From: Canis aureus
Taxonomy: Eukaryota > Chordata > Mammalia > Carnivora > Canidae
Length of the DNA stretch: 64,000 nucleotides
Reading direction: 5' to 3'
Assembly (NCBI RefSeq): GCF_053574225.1
Contig: NC_135620.1
Location: 34,351,501-34,415,500, forward strand
The translations under genes were made by a program, and so were the position numbers. Numbering within the stretch: position 1 is the stretch's first letter; each line of letters starts with the position of its first letter. The notes below the pieces were generated by a model that was given only the letters and a program-made list of their open reading frames with translations, did no database searches and was not told where the DNA came from. This document shows positions 33,598 to 45,345 of the stretch, one piece after another.

Positions 33598-33784
33598 GGG
33601 CAGCCCCAGGTGGCTCAGCGGTTTAGTGCCGCCTTTAGCCCAGGGTCTGATCCTGAAGACCTTGGATGGAGTCCCATGTCAGGCTCCCGGCATAGAGCTT
33701 GCTTATCCCTCTGCCGGTGTCTCTGCCTCTCTCAATCTGTGTCTCTAATGAGTAAATGAATAAAATCTTAAAAAAAAAAAAAAA
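33598..33784 (+). mobile_element. SINEC copy with strong target duplication
   Basis: Head GGGCAGCCCCAGGTGGCTCA, then GCTCCCGGCATAGAGCTTGC, a CT-rich body and a long A-tail are present. The 16-bp direct repeat AAGAACTGTGGGACAG (33582-33597) recurs as AAGAATTGTGGGACAG (33785-33800). Confidence 0.95.
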
Positions 33785-33800
33785 AAGAATTGTGGGACAG

Positions 33801-36800
33801 CTCTACTACAGAGATCCATTCTACACACCATAAACTCATATAACTTTTGAGGAGATGCTTCTGTGAATGTTCGACATCTTCTGCCACCTGCAGAAGCCCC
33901 CAAAATCATCAAACATCTTAATCTTTGGAAATATCAAACCACTTAAAGTGGCTGTATTTACTTGACATTTTCCTCAAAAACAAAAGCCAACTGGGTGAAG
34001 ATTATCATCCAGGTACTTGAAAATTTCTGATATTTTAATTCTAAAATACATAGGCCAATAAATGCCACCCTTATTTCCTCTGAAATCATGCAATGAACTA
34101 AAACTTAAAGCTAATCTTAATTACTTCCTTAAAAAGGAAATAGAAAAATACCAATAGTGATAAAAAAAAAGAAATCTCAAATTACTACTTCCATAAATTA
34201 TCCTAATGTAGAATTTAATTTTTGATAGCCATGGAAATTGGAAGAAGGAATTCAGGGTAACAATGCTAAAATCTTGCTAAACTACTAAGAAGAAAAAAAT
34301 CATTTTTATCTAGCAATTAAGACTGACTTGTTCTAAAAGTGAAAGCAGCTCTGCAACTCCGAGATCTTTGGTTTTTATACACCTTTGCATGTAATGTTCA
34401 ACATAGCTCCCAGGCCAATGATGGAATACAGGGTATATCTTTTTTTTCTTCTGTCAGTCATTGCCATTGGAGATTTGTCATATATGGAAGAAGACTGAGA
34501 GCATCATGGAAACACTTAAAAAGGCTGAAGATATTCATAGACAAATAGATTAGAAATCATAGGTATGTTACTACTCCCCTAGAACTTCTGGGTAGCTATG
34601 TTTGATAAAAAAATAATTCCATCACAATTAAATTCAGAAAGATACAGATTCATCATAACATAATTATGCAAACTACATTTCACACTTCAAGTGTCCTACA
34701 ATTTCTAATATTAAAGGTGTTAAGATAAAATTTCCCCATTTTTAAAAATTTTCAAAGCCTCAGAAATTTTTACATTTGATTTTTACTTACATGTACCATA
34801 CATCCTATAATCTTTAGCTAGATGAAAAAGTAAAAAATCTTACCTAAGCTTTTTAAGAGTTACATTAGGTTAGAATAGTATATGATGCAGTAGTTAAGTT
34901 AGAAAAAAAGATAAAGCCCTGGTGGTTGTTTTCTCCCTTTCTTTGTTCCAGAAACCACCTGACAAGTCTGCCAACATGTTAACCTTTCTTCTTCCTCCCC
35001 AGAGTCTCTAGTAATAGAGCAAATGTGATGCTTCCTATCAAAGATGAACAATGTGTCTGTGAGCTAGGGGGTTTGAACTTCACCTTCACCTTGATTAGTC
35101 TTGACTGTTTGGATCCACACATGAGTTTAGAAAACATGTACAACCTTAAGTCACTTTTCTTTCTGAGACGCAGAAAAATAAAGGAGGTGAATAGAACACT
35201 GGATGTGTGTGATGTGTGTGTGTGTGTGCATAAATGAGTCAAGAGCTACGCAAAACTATTTTTTAAATTTCATATAATCATTACAAAAATATTGCAAATG
35301 GAAATTCCACAAGTCCCCTAGGAAACTTTGTTATTTGCAACTTAACAATAATCCTTATTTCACCTTAAAAAAATCAGATTGTAGTAATTTATTCTCCATT
35401 TGCCCCTTAGATTCGTGTTCCATCTTTTTTGATCCCATAATATCCTTCAGGAGACTATGAACCACATTACTCATTCTCCATTGTCATCTGACTTTCTCTT
35501 GGGTTAGGCCAATTGGAGGTGCTGGCGGGAGATCAAAGATGAGGAAAAAACACACTTAGGATATGTTTTCCCCATCTTTCTACCTCTGAAGTGGTTCTGA
35601 CAGAGGTTTGTCCCTGTGAGAATAGATTCTGTATGGGAGCTCCCTTTGTGTGATCCCTGAACTTAGCCTGGCTTCAATTCAACCCTTAGAAACACACACT
35701 CAGGTTTAGATATGCTATTGCTAACATCAGGATGCCTCAACATCCTTAGCTGATTCCAATTACCTAGCACATACATCTATCAATAGTCCCTTCATTACAA
35801 AAAGCTCTTAAAAATCACAGCTCAATAAATCCTTATTTTGGGGGGGAACTAAACTGACGATGTTATTACAAAGCTCTCAGGTTTCACCCCAAAAGAAAAT
35901 ATATTCAAGTTAAAACAAAGGAATAAATATGAATTATTCTAAATAGACAAGTCAATAAACAAACAAAACATTTGTATATTTCCAGTTCCTCTACCCAAAG
36001 AAATTATGTGTTGACTACATTGTGATATTTCTATTAAAAAAATAGAAGGAGCCACCTCTCAATTGCCCAAGTAAAAAAAGGAAAAAAACATATAATAAGA
36101 CATTATAACTGTGAACCATTTAGATAAGTGATTTCAAACTGTAGGTTGTAATCTTTAGTGTGCATCATTAAATCCAAGTAATCAGTCAGGACCAGCAATT
36201 TTTTAAAAGATATAATAGATTAGACAAGTCAGGGATTTAATTAGAATAGAATATAAATAATCGCAATGAGTTGAACATAGAAAGGATATTTCTCATGAAT
36301 CTTGATTTATTAAGAACACATATATGTTTATGAATTTGTCACAATTTAAAATATGGCTTTCACCATGAGTTACACTTTTAAAAGTTAAAAAAAATTCTAT
36401 TATAAAATAGAGATCTGATCCTTCCTTCTTTTGGAAGCATTTATAGGGTTATGTACACAGAAACTGACTCTGAATGGGCTACAATATATGCCTTCTAAGA
36501 TTGAAGGAGCCATCATTCTTCAGGATTCTGACGCAAAATAAAGACAACAGCTGAGGATTGGGAAACCACTATGAGAAAGAGCTCATTTTTACTTAATATA
36601 TCTTGTGTAGAATATAAAAAAAGTTTTTATTTAGCCACAAGGTTCTGAGTCTTTTGCTCACTGCTTAATGGCAAAATGTATATGCACATATACTTGTACA
36701 TGTATTCATTTCATAAATAGCGCACAGGAGATTTGAGAATTGGCAAATAGAAAATTCCTCAGATCACATCACAGATTGCATTTAAAATATAGGAAATATT

Positions 36801-36934
36801 ATTCATGTTTAAGAGAAGACGGAATATTGGCTCAGCTGGAAAAAGTAATCTTCACCAAAACAAAGCCAGCTTGAATGTCATTGCCCTTTAAACGAAAGTA
36901 TAACCTAATGATTTGTAGGATAGGCCCTATGGAC
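33801..36934. other. Mixed AT-rich DNA, no gene recognised
   Basis: A (TG)n tract lies at 35204-35228. The less AT-rich 35470-35840 part (CCAATTGGAGGTGCTGGCGG ... AATAGTCCCTTCATTA) looks like an ancient interspersed element that I cannot name. The remaining sequence shows no repeat signature or coding frame. Confidence 0.45.
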
Positions 36935-37140
36935 AGAATTCCAGAATTTAGAGCCTCACTTAGCCATGGTTAACTATGTGATCTTGTATGTGTTTTTAAT
37001 CTCAACTTCTCAGTTTTTCTTCTTAAAATGGAGACAATAAAATTATCTACCACTTAAGATTGTTTAGAGAATTGTATAAGTTAAACAAGGGCTTAGTACC
37101 TGCCATATCATAAGTACCCCCATAAAGGCTAGCTACTACT
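36935..37140 (+). mobile_element. MIR relic, well preserved order
   Basis: TTAACTATGTGATCTTGTATGTG, TCTCAACTTCTCAGTTTTTCTTC, AAAATGGAGACAATAAAATTATCTACC and GAGAATTGTATAAGTTAAAC are present, then GTACCTGCCATATCATAAGTA and TAGCTACTACT. These cover nearly the full MIR core and 3' part in sense orientation. Confidence 0.8.
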
Positions 37141-37574
37141 CTTTTTAATTTCTCTGTTTACTTTTACTCAGAATCTCTATTCCTTGGTTCTTTCCTCTAA
37201 TGTACTGTAATGGTGTATAATGATTAAAATACCCATACCTTTATGTAGGACTATGTTAAGCTTATATAAGTGTCTATTATGTATATATTATCTTTTATCC
37301 CTTGCATATTTGACAGAGATTAAAAAGATTATCTTCTGATTTACCAGAAAGAGATTCCATATTACATGTTATATATAGTAGTATATATTCCAGAGCATAT
37401 AAATAACACATAACATATATTTCTTTCTAATTTGAGAATCTTTGCATGAGAGAATTGTAATATCAAATTTGTACAACAATATGAGGGAATATAGTATTTC
37501 CTATAAGTAAGTCATTTAAATAATTTTAAATTGCTCAATTACCTTTGACAAAAGCCTTAGAAAAGCATATATAT

Positions 37575-37950
37575 ATTAACCAGGCAGTCTGATATGGTTC
37601 AAATAGCACTGTATTGGATATTGGACCTGATTTCTTTTTCTTTTATGAAGATTTTATTTATTTGAGAGAAAGACCACTTGCAGGGAAGGGACAGAAGGAG
37701 AAACAGACTCCACACTGAGCGGGAGCCTGAGGCAGGAGATCAGTGCAGGGTTCAATCCCAGGACCACAAGATCATGACCTGAATCGGAGTTAGACACTTA
37801 ATGGACTGAGCCACCTAGGTGTCCCCTGATTTAGGAACTTACAATGTCTGATAAGTTACTTAGCTGTACTGGACTTTGATTTATTCATCTGTAGAATGAC
37901 ATTTTAGAATTACATAATATCTAAGGTACTTTTCTATAATTCTCTGATTT
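37575..37950 (+). mobile_element. MIR3-like relic split by a SINE
   Basis: The left part (37575-37632) has GGTTCAAATAGCACTG. The right part (37833-37950) has GATAAGTTACTTAGCTGTACTGG, TTTATTCATCTGTAGAATGAC, AATATCTAAGGTACTTTTCTATAATTCTC. Together they follow the MIR3/THER1-type order, interrupted by the SINE at 37634-37824. Confidence 0.6.
37634..37824 (-). mobile_element. SINEC, older antisense copy
   Basis: GAAGATTTTATTTATTTGAGAGAAAG, GCAGGGTTCAATCCCAGGA and the reversed head GACTGAGCCACCTAGGTGTC are present. Direct repeats CCTGATTT lie at 37626-37633 and 37825-37832. Confidence 0.93.
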
Positions 37951-38204
37951 AAAATAATCATTACAAAAATAATTTGCTAGCACTATTCCAATGGACTAAT
38001 TCTCTGAGGGACTGTTCAAAAGAATAGTGTATTTCGTACTACTTCCCTCACAGTAAAAATCCCCAGTATTTTATTTTCTTGGATCCTGTGGAATAAAAAT
38101 TTTCTCTCTTCCTCAATGGTATAAATATATTCTACTCCTTTTCACTACTCTAGTGTCATTGCATTTAATTTCACCAACCAAAATAAGTGAAGTGATTGAG
38201 AGTG

Positions 38205-38340
38205 CTAATATAATTCTTTCACTTATTACTTAACATAACCTTAGGTAATTTATTCAAATTTCTTAAATCTCAGTTTTATTGGTACAAAAGAGATATTAAC
38301 AGTAGTTATTTCACTTTGTGAGAAATAAAATTATTTATTC
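38205..38340 (+). mobile_element. MIR relic
   Basis: TATTACTTAACATAACCTTAGGTAATTTATTCAAATTTC and TCTCAGTTTTATTGGTACAAAAGAG, followed by ATTAACAGTAGTTATTTCAC, fit the sense MIR core. L2-like text follows to about 38410. Confidence 0.6.
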
Positions 38341-38410
38341 AGCAAGCCATAGATGGAGTTCTTGCTACAGAGAAGCATTATTCTATGTGCTCCTGAGCAG
38401 TAGTATGTAC

Positions 38411-39041
38411 ATGAAGGGGTTTGGGACAGGTTGTCCCAAATATGCTACCTTTGTCTGTGGAATATTTTGAGCTGAATGCAATCATGAGCCTATAGGCTCA
38501 AGGGAAACTTTTGACCCTGCCTTAACTACATAGAAGAATTTAAATTGGGGGTCTTTCTCAGAATGAGAGTTATTACTAGGGATAAATTTTATCTGAGTGA
38601 TTCATCTACATGGCAAGGCAAACATGTACTTACCAAACATCTGCCCTTATTCTTACTTTCCTGTGAATTGAGTTCCTTTCCTTTGAAGTCTTACACCCCT
38701 CTACCCCCTCTCCTTAGTTTTAGGTGACATGTATACCTCACTTTGCCTGTCTTCAGAATTTCATATCTATGTGGATTTCTCATAAATAAGAAATTAAATT
38801 TGATTTTCCCTGTTCGTCCATCTCATGTCAATTTGGTTCTTAGTGCAACTAGAGAGACCTTGAAAGGGGCAAAAACAAAACAAAACAAAACAAAACAAAA
38901 CAAAAAAACGCTTCCTCTCCAACACCTGACAAATGTAATGCCCTCATGGATCCTGCTTTTAGAAGGAGATACAAACAACAAACAAGCAAACTGATATGTC
39001 AGGTGATAGTAATTAAGGTAGAAAAAGTGGGGTAAATGTTT
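38411..39041. other. Unassigned DNA with (CAAAA)n
   Basis: A pentanucleotide (CAAAA)n tract lies at 38870-38908. Otherwise it is single-copy-looking and no gene was recognised. Confidence 0.6.
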
Positions 39042-39050
39042 AGAAAGTGA

Positions 39051-39266
39051 CACCATGGTGACTCAGTCGATTAGGTGTCTCGTCTGACCTTTGGTTTCAG
39101 ATCAGGTCATGTCTCAGGGTCATGAGCTCAAGCCTCAAATGGGGCTCCATTCTCAGTGGAAGTCTGTTTGGGATTCTTTATCTCTTCCTCTACCCCTTCC
39201 CCAACCTGTGCACTCTCTCACTTCTCTCTTTCTCTCTCTTTCAAATAAATAAATCTTAAAATTAAA
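39051..39266 (+). mobile_element. SINEC, old copy
   Basis: ACACCATGGTGACTCAGTCG, ATCAGGTCATGTCTCAGGGTCATGAG and a CT-rich body are present, then TTTCAAATAAATAAATCTTAA. Exact 9-bp duplications AGAAAGTGA lie at 39042-39050 and 39267-39275. Confidence 0.92.
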
Positions 39267-39299
39267 AGAAAGTGATGGACAGGAAAAGTAAGGGTGTGA

Positions 39300-39740
39300 T
39301 GGGAGCTATTTTGACCCAGTAGTTAACACCAACAGATACAAGAAATACCCCCAAATTTCATTTCCTTGGCATTGTTTAAATTTACATGCTGCTTATGTCT
39401 TGGAACAGTTTGAGTTAGATTGACTCACAGAGAGCTCTGTATTAAGTGAGACTATTTTATCTATTTTATCTTGCCATTGTTTTTGCAGTTGGGGAAACAC
39501 AAGAGGGAAAAAAATCATGCAAGTTTTTTTCAGTCAGCCTGATATGTGTGGCACACACATCAGTTCTATCCACATCGTATTAGTCAGAACCCAGTCACAT
39601 GACCCAAACTTAGTTATGAAAAAGAGTGTGAAATGTAGCTTTTTTTGGTACAGCAAAGGAAGTGAACCCAGATTTGATGGACACTCTGAGAGGGACTTTT
39701 AGTGGAGTACACCGTACAGGCTTTTCTGCAGAGGAGGTAC
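39300..39740. other. Possible ancient interspersed element, unnamed
   Basis: The stretch AGAACCCAGTCACATGACCC ... GTGAAATGTAGC (39580-39640) looks like old mammalian interspersed DNA, but I cannot name it. No coding evidence was seen. Confidence 0.35.
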
Positions 39741-40316
39741 TGTGATAGAAATGTCCTGCTACAAGCTTTGCCAATTAAGGGGGGGGGTGGGGTGCAGAAC
39801 TTACCATCCCAAAATATGCCTCTTTGGCATAAGGATTATCTTAACCTGGTTATTTTTAGGAAACTGAATACATAGAGGAAACTCTGCAAATCAAGCATTA
39901 GTTATCCTTTGGTAAGGGAAATTTGTTTATAAGGAAAATATCCATTTACTGTGAGGATGTCTCTTTAGGTAAGAGTGAAAGAGGAGAATCAGTGAATCTA
40001 GTAATTTATCAGTGGAGAAGGCATGGACTTCAGTCTGCATAACAACCATGCCCTTGTTTACTGTGATTTGCTGGAAAACCTCCCCCCATAGCTGGCACTT
40101 CTTACCCCCAACATCTTCTTTTGTCTTTAATCTAAAGACGTTCCTTAAGATGTCACTTGGGCCATTTCAGGGAGTTACTTTTCCATAAATACAAAAGGTA
40201 TACATGTTATTAAACTGTTTTTTTTTTTCCTCCTGTTAATCTTTCTTTTTACAGGGATGGTCTCAGTCGAGAACCTAGAAGCATATAGGAAAAATAATTT
40301 TTTCTCCCCTGCATAC
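39741..40316 (+). mobile_element. LTR-like element (ERVL-type?), sense
   Basis: It is recognised by a body with ACCATCCCAAAATATGCC, GTATACATGTTATTAAAC, CTCCTGTTAATCTTTC and AGAACCTAGAAGCATATAGG near its end. A related copy in reverse orientation lies at 45693-46168 and shares the same start, CTCCTGTTAAT and AGAACCTAGAAG blocks in the same order. A run of nine G sits near its left side (39779-39787). The family name is uncertain and the ends are approximate. No viral genes are present. Confidence 0.6.
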
Positions 40317-41269
40317 TCAATGCAGAAAAATTGTTCATGATTGCCCTACATAATTGAGGTAAATTAACCAGTTTTGCAATAATTCTTACTTTTTGATCCC
40401 CAAACCATTATTCCTTCTTTCTGTATTCCAAAACCTGTGTATGTATATACATCATTCTATTCCTCTTGTGATCCATCACCTATTCCTTGATTTCACTATT
40501 GCATTATATTTTAATTATTTATGTATTCCTGAAACAATTTTTAAAATCAGTATTTTAATATTCAGTAATATCAGAAAATACCAACAAATAAAATAATTCA
40601 GTTACATTTGAATTTCATTAAAAAAAGAAAAACAATTTTCCACAAATTAAAGGTCCATATATATTTGAGTGCATGCCACATTTACATACACCCACACACA
40701 ATGTGAGTTTAAGTGCACTTAAATTCAAGACTCTTTTTATCATTTTCTTCTCAATAGAATTACTCAACCAGAACAGATCCATTGGTTTCCAAGGGAGAAA
40801 TTTTGTAAGTAGAAGCCTATTGCTTAAAGTAATTCCCCTATGGGACTACTACCATCTGGCAAAGAAATATGCACATCAAAGCAGAGAGAAAACAGCACCT
40901 CTTAAAAGTAATTTTCTCTAAGGGTTTGCCTGCTGGTATCCTGCCAACAGTAATCTTTAAACCCTTAGCTAGCTACACAGTGAAAAGCTTTCAGATTAGG
41001 GGAGCCCTGGTTTGTGTTTCTGATTCTGAATAAAATAAATAATAATATTTAGTGGAACCAAGATATAAACAAAGATCTTTAATTTTATGGCAGGAATATC
41101 ACTGAGTTATTGCTTTTCCTTCATTAATCATGTACTGCTACTAAAAATAAAATATGGAGACCATTTTGGGATATTGAGGCAACTCTAATTAGTCACCTAC
41201 TATAAAAAAAATTCATGCTGATGGCTCTCAGAATATGTGTAATGCAAAATTACCTAGGTATAGAAGTGA
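40317..41269. other. AT-rich DNA, nothing recognised
   Basis: Small frames at 40393-40596 and 40673-40921 lack any recognisable family. No repeat signature was found. Confidence 0.5.
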
Positions 41270-41309
41270 AAATAACAGTGATAAGGAATAATAATATAAG
41301 ACAATAATG

Positions 41310-41489
41310 GTAACTGTGCTAGTTATTGTCATTTTGTATTTACTATATGCCAGAAAACGTAAAAGGTGCTTCTCATGATTTATTTACTTATATGAAATTA
41401 CAATTCTAAGATAGGTCTCATAATTAACTTCATTTTACAGATATGAAAGTTGAGACACAAGAATAAATCATTTTCCAAGGATGCCTGAG
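41310..41489 (-). mobile_element. MIR relic
   Basis: ACTATATGCCAGAAAACG, TCTCATAATTAACTTCATTTTACAGATATGAAAGTTGAGAC and AATAAATCATTTTCCAAGGATGCC form the reversed MIR order. The young SINE at 41504 is inserted at its end. Confidence 0.65.
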
Positions 41490-41503
41490 CAGTAGAGATT
41501 TTT

Positions 41504-41683
41504 TTTAATTTTTATTTATTTATGATAGTCACACAGAGAGAGAGAGAGAGAGAGGCAGAGACACAGGCAGAGGGAGAAGCAGGCTCCATGCACCGGGGGC
41601 CGACGTGGGACTCGATCCCGGGTCTCCAGGATCGCGCCCTGGGCCAAAGGCAGGCGCTAAAACGCTGCGCCACCCAGGGATCC
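41504..41683 (-). mobile_element. Young SINEC_Cf-type copy
   Basis: It is close to the dog SINEC_Cf consensus. The reversed head is CGCTGCGCCACCCAGGGATC, with CCAGGATCGCGCCCTGGG and TCGATCCCGGGTCTCC covering the internal pol III promoter region. The tail type is ATTTATTTATGATAGTCAC. Exact 14-bp duplications CAGTAGAGATTTTT lie at 41490-41503 and 41684-41697. CpGs are still present, a sign of youth. Confidence 0.97.
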
Positions 41684-42228
41684 CAGTAGAGATTTTTGAT
41701 ACCACAATATTTGCTCTTTGCCCTTTGGCCAATCATTTTTTTATTCAAATAATCCTATGATACATTCAAACATCTTTCATCTTCAACCACTTTGCATTTT
41801 CTCTCTTAACTGTACCTTCATTATTTCCTTCATTTGGCCACACATGTTTTCACCAAGTCAACCTGCTTAAACTTCTATTGTTAATGAGTTTTCTTTGCTT
41901 AAAATTAACTTTCATTTCTCCCCAGGGACCATCCCAAAAGAAATTCAATAACCCTTATGCATGGTGGCCAAGTGTTTCATAAACTGCCACTTCTTTATTT
42001 GAAGCTCACACAATACTGGATTTTTACAAGAACAAGGTTTTTAGTAAGATTCTCTTGAATGTAACTCATACCTTCTACATATACTACAAGTAGCTTAAGT
42101 TTTCTAAGTATTTTATCACTTTTGAGCTTTGTATTAAGTTTTGCCTTATGATTTTATTCAGAGCAAAGTGATGTCATATAAAAAATGCGAGACATGGAAT
42201 ATTTTTTAACAAAAATTTTCTTTCTAGG

Positions 42229-42343
42229 GCAGTCCAGCAGTTTAGCCCCGCCTTCAGCCCAGGGCATGATCTTGGAGACCCAGGATAGAGTCTGACGTTG
42301 GGCTCCCCGCATGAAGCCTGCTTCTCCCTCTGCCTGTGTCCCT

Positions 42344-42382
<39 letters not shown>

Positions 42383-42403
42383 GAATAAATAAAATCTTTT
42401 TTA
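42229..42403 (+). mobile_element. SINEC copy with expanded (TC)n
   Basis: Head GCAGTCCAGCAGTTTAGCCC (start slightly shortened), GGAGACCCAGGATAGAGTC and a (TC)n body at about 42346-42373 are present. The tail is TCATGAATAAATAAAATC. Flanking AAAATTTTCTTTCTAGG (42212-42228) and AAAATTTCTTTCTAGG (42404-42419) form the target duplication. Confidence 0.95.
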
Positions 42404-42569
42404 AAAATTTCTTTCTAGGTATAGTTCCTTTCTTGATCTCATTCTCCAAGTAAATTGTAACACTTCTTATTTTCTATTTCATATCTATACTTTGCCTTTC
42501 TTGCCTTAACATTCTGTTGCATCCATTACTGCTCAGCAGAATTTTCCTCCATTTTTTTCTAGAAAAAAA

Positions 42570-42850
42570 AATCTATTTATTTGAGGACCAATTAAAAATC
42601 ACCTCCTCCAAGGAGTCTCCTTTGATCTTCCAAAGAAAGGTGTTTCTCCATCATTCAAAACATAAATTTATTACTTCTAGCATATTCTTCCTTGAAAGGT
42701 GTTTAATTATTATTTTTTGTCTATATGAAAAAATAGTCTTTTCTTGCCTACTACATTGGAAACTGAAGATCAGGAGCTATTTGAGACATACAGTAGAGCC
42801 TTCTCATAAATATCATGATGACTTCTATGTAGTAGAAACAATAGTCACTA
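42570..42850 (+). mobile_element. L2 relic, sense
   Basis: TCACCTCCTCCAAGGAGTCTCCTTTGATCTTCC is the L2 'tcacctcctccaggaagtcttccctga' landmark. The downstream GGAAACTGAAGATCAGGAGC fits too. The plus-strand open stretch of 112 codons here (42517-42855) is an artefact within this relic. Confidence 0.7.
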
Positions 42851-43563
42851 CTTGAAGGCAATCCATATATGTTGTAATTCATTTAACATTGTTCTGAAGT
42901 TGCAGTGCGCATTATGCACTAAAGTAGTACACTGTATAGCTTTACCTACTTAGGCGACATAGTATAGTAACTGTCCCTTGTGCATTTAATGCATCTGCCT
43001 TTATACGGTTATCAATGCACTTTCTGATGACCTCTTCTTTTGGATCCTAATTCACCAACTGACAGGGATGGTCTAACTTCCATCCTCCATTTTTTACTCT
43101 CTATTTCTTGAGTATTGTGCCATCTTCCTCATTGCTTCTTCCAGATAATTATCACTGCTGTCCATTCCCTTTTCTTATTTCCACATTTACAGATAATTTA
43201 GGCAGAACGTGCATCCTTAAACTATGACTTCTCACCGAGTACAGAACTTCTACCAAGTTGTAAAAACAAAATCTCTTATCAGCTCTGGAACAATACCTGC
43301 AGTTATTTCCCAGTTGTTTTGGCTAGACATCTTAGTCAAAATGAATTTATAACTACTGGAAATTACCATGCAGTTTATTTGGGTTGTATTTTGTTTTATG
43401 TCTGTCTTAGTACTGTCTCCCCCACTCTTCAGAGCTCAGAAGAGTAATGAAGGAAATGACAGCTATTGATGCAAATGTTAATGCATTACTACTGGTATTA
43501 TATATCAGAAATCAACAACTGTATGAAGTTTCAATTTCAATGAAGCTTTGCTAATTTTAAGTG
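42851..43563. other. Unassigned DNA
   Basis: No gene was recognised. The 43030-43200 part is pyrimidine-rich and could be old L2, but nothing diagnostic was found. Confidence 0.4.
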
Positions 43564-43576
43564 TTATGCATTTTTT

Positions 43577-43743
43577 AACATTTTATTTATTTATTCATGA
43601 GAGACACAGAGAAAGGCAGAGACATAGGCAGAGGGAGAAGCAGATTCCCTGCAGGGACCCTGATGCAGGACTCAATCCTGAATGCCAGGATCATGCCCTG
43701 AGCCGAAGGCAGACGCTCAACCAGTAAGCCACCCAGGCATCCC
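43577..43743 (-). mobile_element. SINEC antisense copy
   Basis: ATTTTATTTATTTATTCATG, GGCAGAGACATAGGCAGAGG, ATCATGCCCTGAGCCGAAGG and the reversed head AAGCCACCCAGGCATCCC are present. Direct repeats TTATGCATTTTTT (43564-43576) and TTAAGCATTTTTT (43744-43756) bound it. Confidence 0.94.
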
Positions 43744-43760
43744 TTAAGCATTTTTTTTTT

Positions 43761-43834
43761 AAGAGAGAGAGACAGTATATGTGCATGTGTGTGTGTGTGT
43801 GTGGGGGGGGGAGAGAGAGAGAGAGAGAGAGAAA
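43761..43834 (+). repeat. Compound (GA)(GT)(G)(GA) microsatellite
   Basis: GAGAGAGAGA is followed by GTGTGTGTGT (43786-43802), nine G (43803-43811) and (GA)n to 43834. It abuts the right target duplication of the SINE. Confidence 0.93.
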
Positions 43835-44827
43835 GTGTCTAAAATCACCGTATTTTCTCACACTGAGAAGATACCTTTTGGTATCGTCTCATGTTAATTC
43901 TTCAATGGACTTTGCAAAGCAGCTCCTTCAAAGCTAGTTATTTCCATTCAAAATTTTTTACTGTATTTCTGAGTTAACTGAGCGAATTAAAAAATAAGTA
44001 AGGCCTAATTGATGCACACTGATCTGGGTCCCCACATCCGTAGACATTTATTCAACTTCTAATGCAGCTTCTCTTAAGCCATATTATCTAAATAACAAGA
44101 AACTCTCCACAAGAAACTCCAAGGGAAAAAAAATCACACATATCTATTCTTATTTGATTATTTGGCAATATTTAACAGTTTACCCATCCTGTTTTTCAGG
44201 AATATAATTTTTATTTTTTTTTAACATATGTCTCATCATTCTCTCATAAATCTCTACCTAAGGAAAAAAAAAATTCTACCTATTCTGTAAGCCCATCCAC
44301 CTCAAACTCATTACAAAATTTTCTTCCTTGATTTTTCTCTTTAAGTAGGTCTTTTGCTGGCCCCTTTTGTTTTCTCTCTTTTCTCCACATGCAACAATCT
44401 ATCCCTTTCATTTTCTATCTCTGCCTTTCACTTCTAGAGAGCTAGGTAAACTACAAATACATAAATTCAATTGCTGACTCAACATCTCTGCTTTAAACCC
44501 TTACTCTACGAAAATAAAATAATAATTCACTGAAAACTCAACAATCTCTTTACACCAACTCCAAAATCTATTCTATCCTTTCTTTTTTCACTAAGTTACT
44601 TTCTTTTTTCACTAAGATATTCAAGGAAACTAGCTTAGTGCTAGGTATAAGCTTTGCATGTAAATAATATAAGTTTAATTTTTAATGGTAATTAAATCTA
44701 TTTAGAGTTACTATGTGTTCTTAAAACCATGTTAAGGGACATGAAAAGAGGCTAGAATTAAAAAAATATAATCTCTGCCACTTGTAGTTCTTTTAAATCC
44801 TAGGATATTCAACTAATATGATGTCTC
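43835..44827. other. Unassigned DNA with an 18-bp tandem duplication
   Basis: CTTTCTTTTTTCACTAAG occurs at 44578-44595 and again at 44599-44616. The rest is AT-rich or pyrimidine-rich without recognisable genes. Confidence 0.5.
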
Positions 44828-44839
44828 CCACATACTTTT

Positions 44840-44853
44840 TTTCTTTAAAGATT

Positions 44854-44884
<31 letters not shown>

Positions 44885-45061
44885 CAAGTAAGAGAAAGAG
44901 AAACAGAGACAGAGAGAGACAGAGAGAGCATGAGCAGGGAAAGAGGGAGAATCAGACTCTTGGCTGAGCAGGGAGTTCAATGTGGAGTTCAATCCCAGGA
45001 TCCTGGGATCATGACCTGAGCTGAAGGCAGACACTTAACTAACTGAACCACTCAGGCACCA
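44840..45061 (-). mobile_element. SINEC, older antisense long-body copy
   Basis: AAAGATTTTATTTATTTATT (with expanded ATTT units to about 44883), GAGAGCATGAGCAGGG and TCAATCCCAGGATCCTGGGATCATGACC, then the reversed head ACTGAACCACTCAGGCACC, are all present. An imperfect duplication is seen as CCACATACTTTT (44828-44839) and CCAGGTACTTTC (45062-45073). Confidence 0.92.
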
Positions 45062-45094
45062 CCAGGTACTTTCTTTAAAAGATCAACTCTAGAT

Positions 45095-45345
45095 TAATTT
45101 TGAAGTATAATTAATACACAATGTTACATTAGTTTTAGGTGTATAGCACAGTAACTAGACAACTCTATACCTTATGCTGTGCTCACAAGTACACTTACTA
45201 TCTGTCACCATATATCACTATTCTAATTCCAGTTACTATATTCCCTATGCTGTACCTTTCAATTGTGCCTTATTCATTTCATAACTGAAAGCCTGTACCT
45301 CCCACTTCGTTTTGCCCATTTTGCTCATACACACAACCCATCTCC
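45095..45345 (-). mobile_element. L1M-type 3'-end fragment, antisense
   Basis: TGAAGTATAATTAATACACAATGTTACATTAGTTTTAGGTGTA and CCCTATGCTGTACCTTTC, then TATTCATTTCATAACTGAAAGCCTGTACCTCC, form the reversed 3' end of an older mammalian L1 (L1M class). Confidence 0.8.

Noticed and set aside
42517..42855. 112-codon plus-strand frame
   Set aside because: It lies over an L2 relic and carries no conserved domain.
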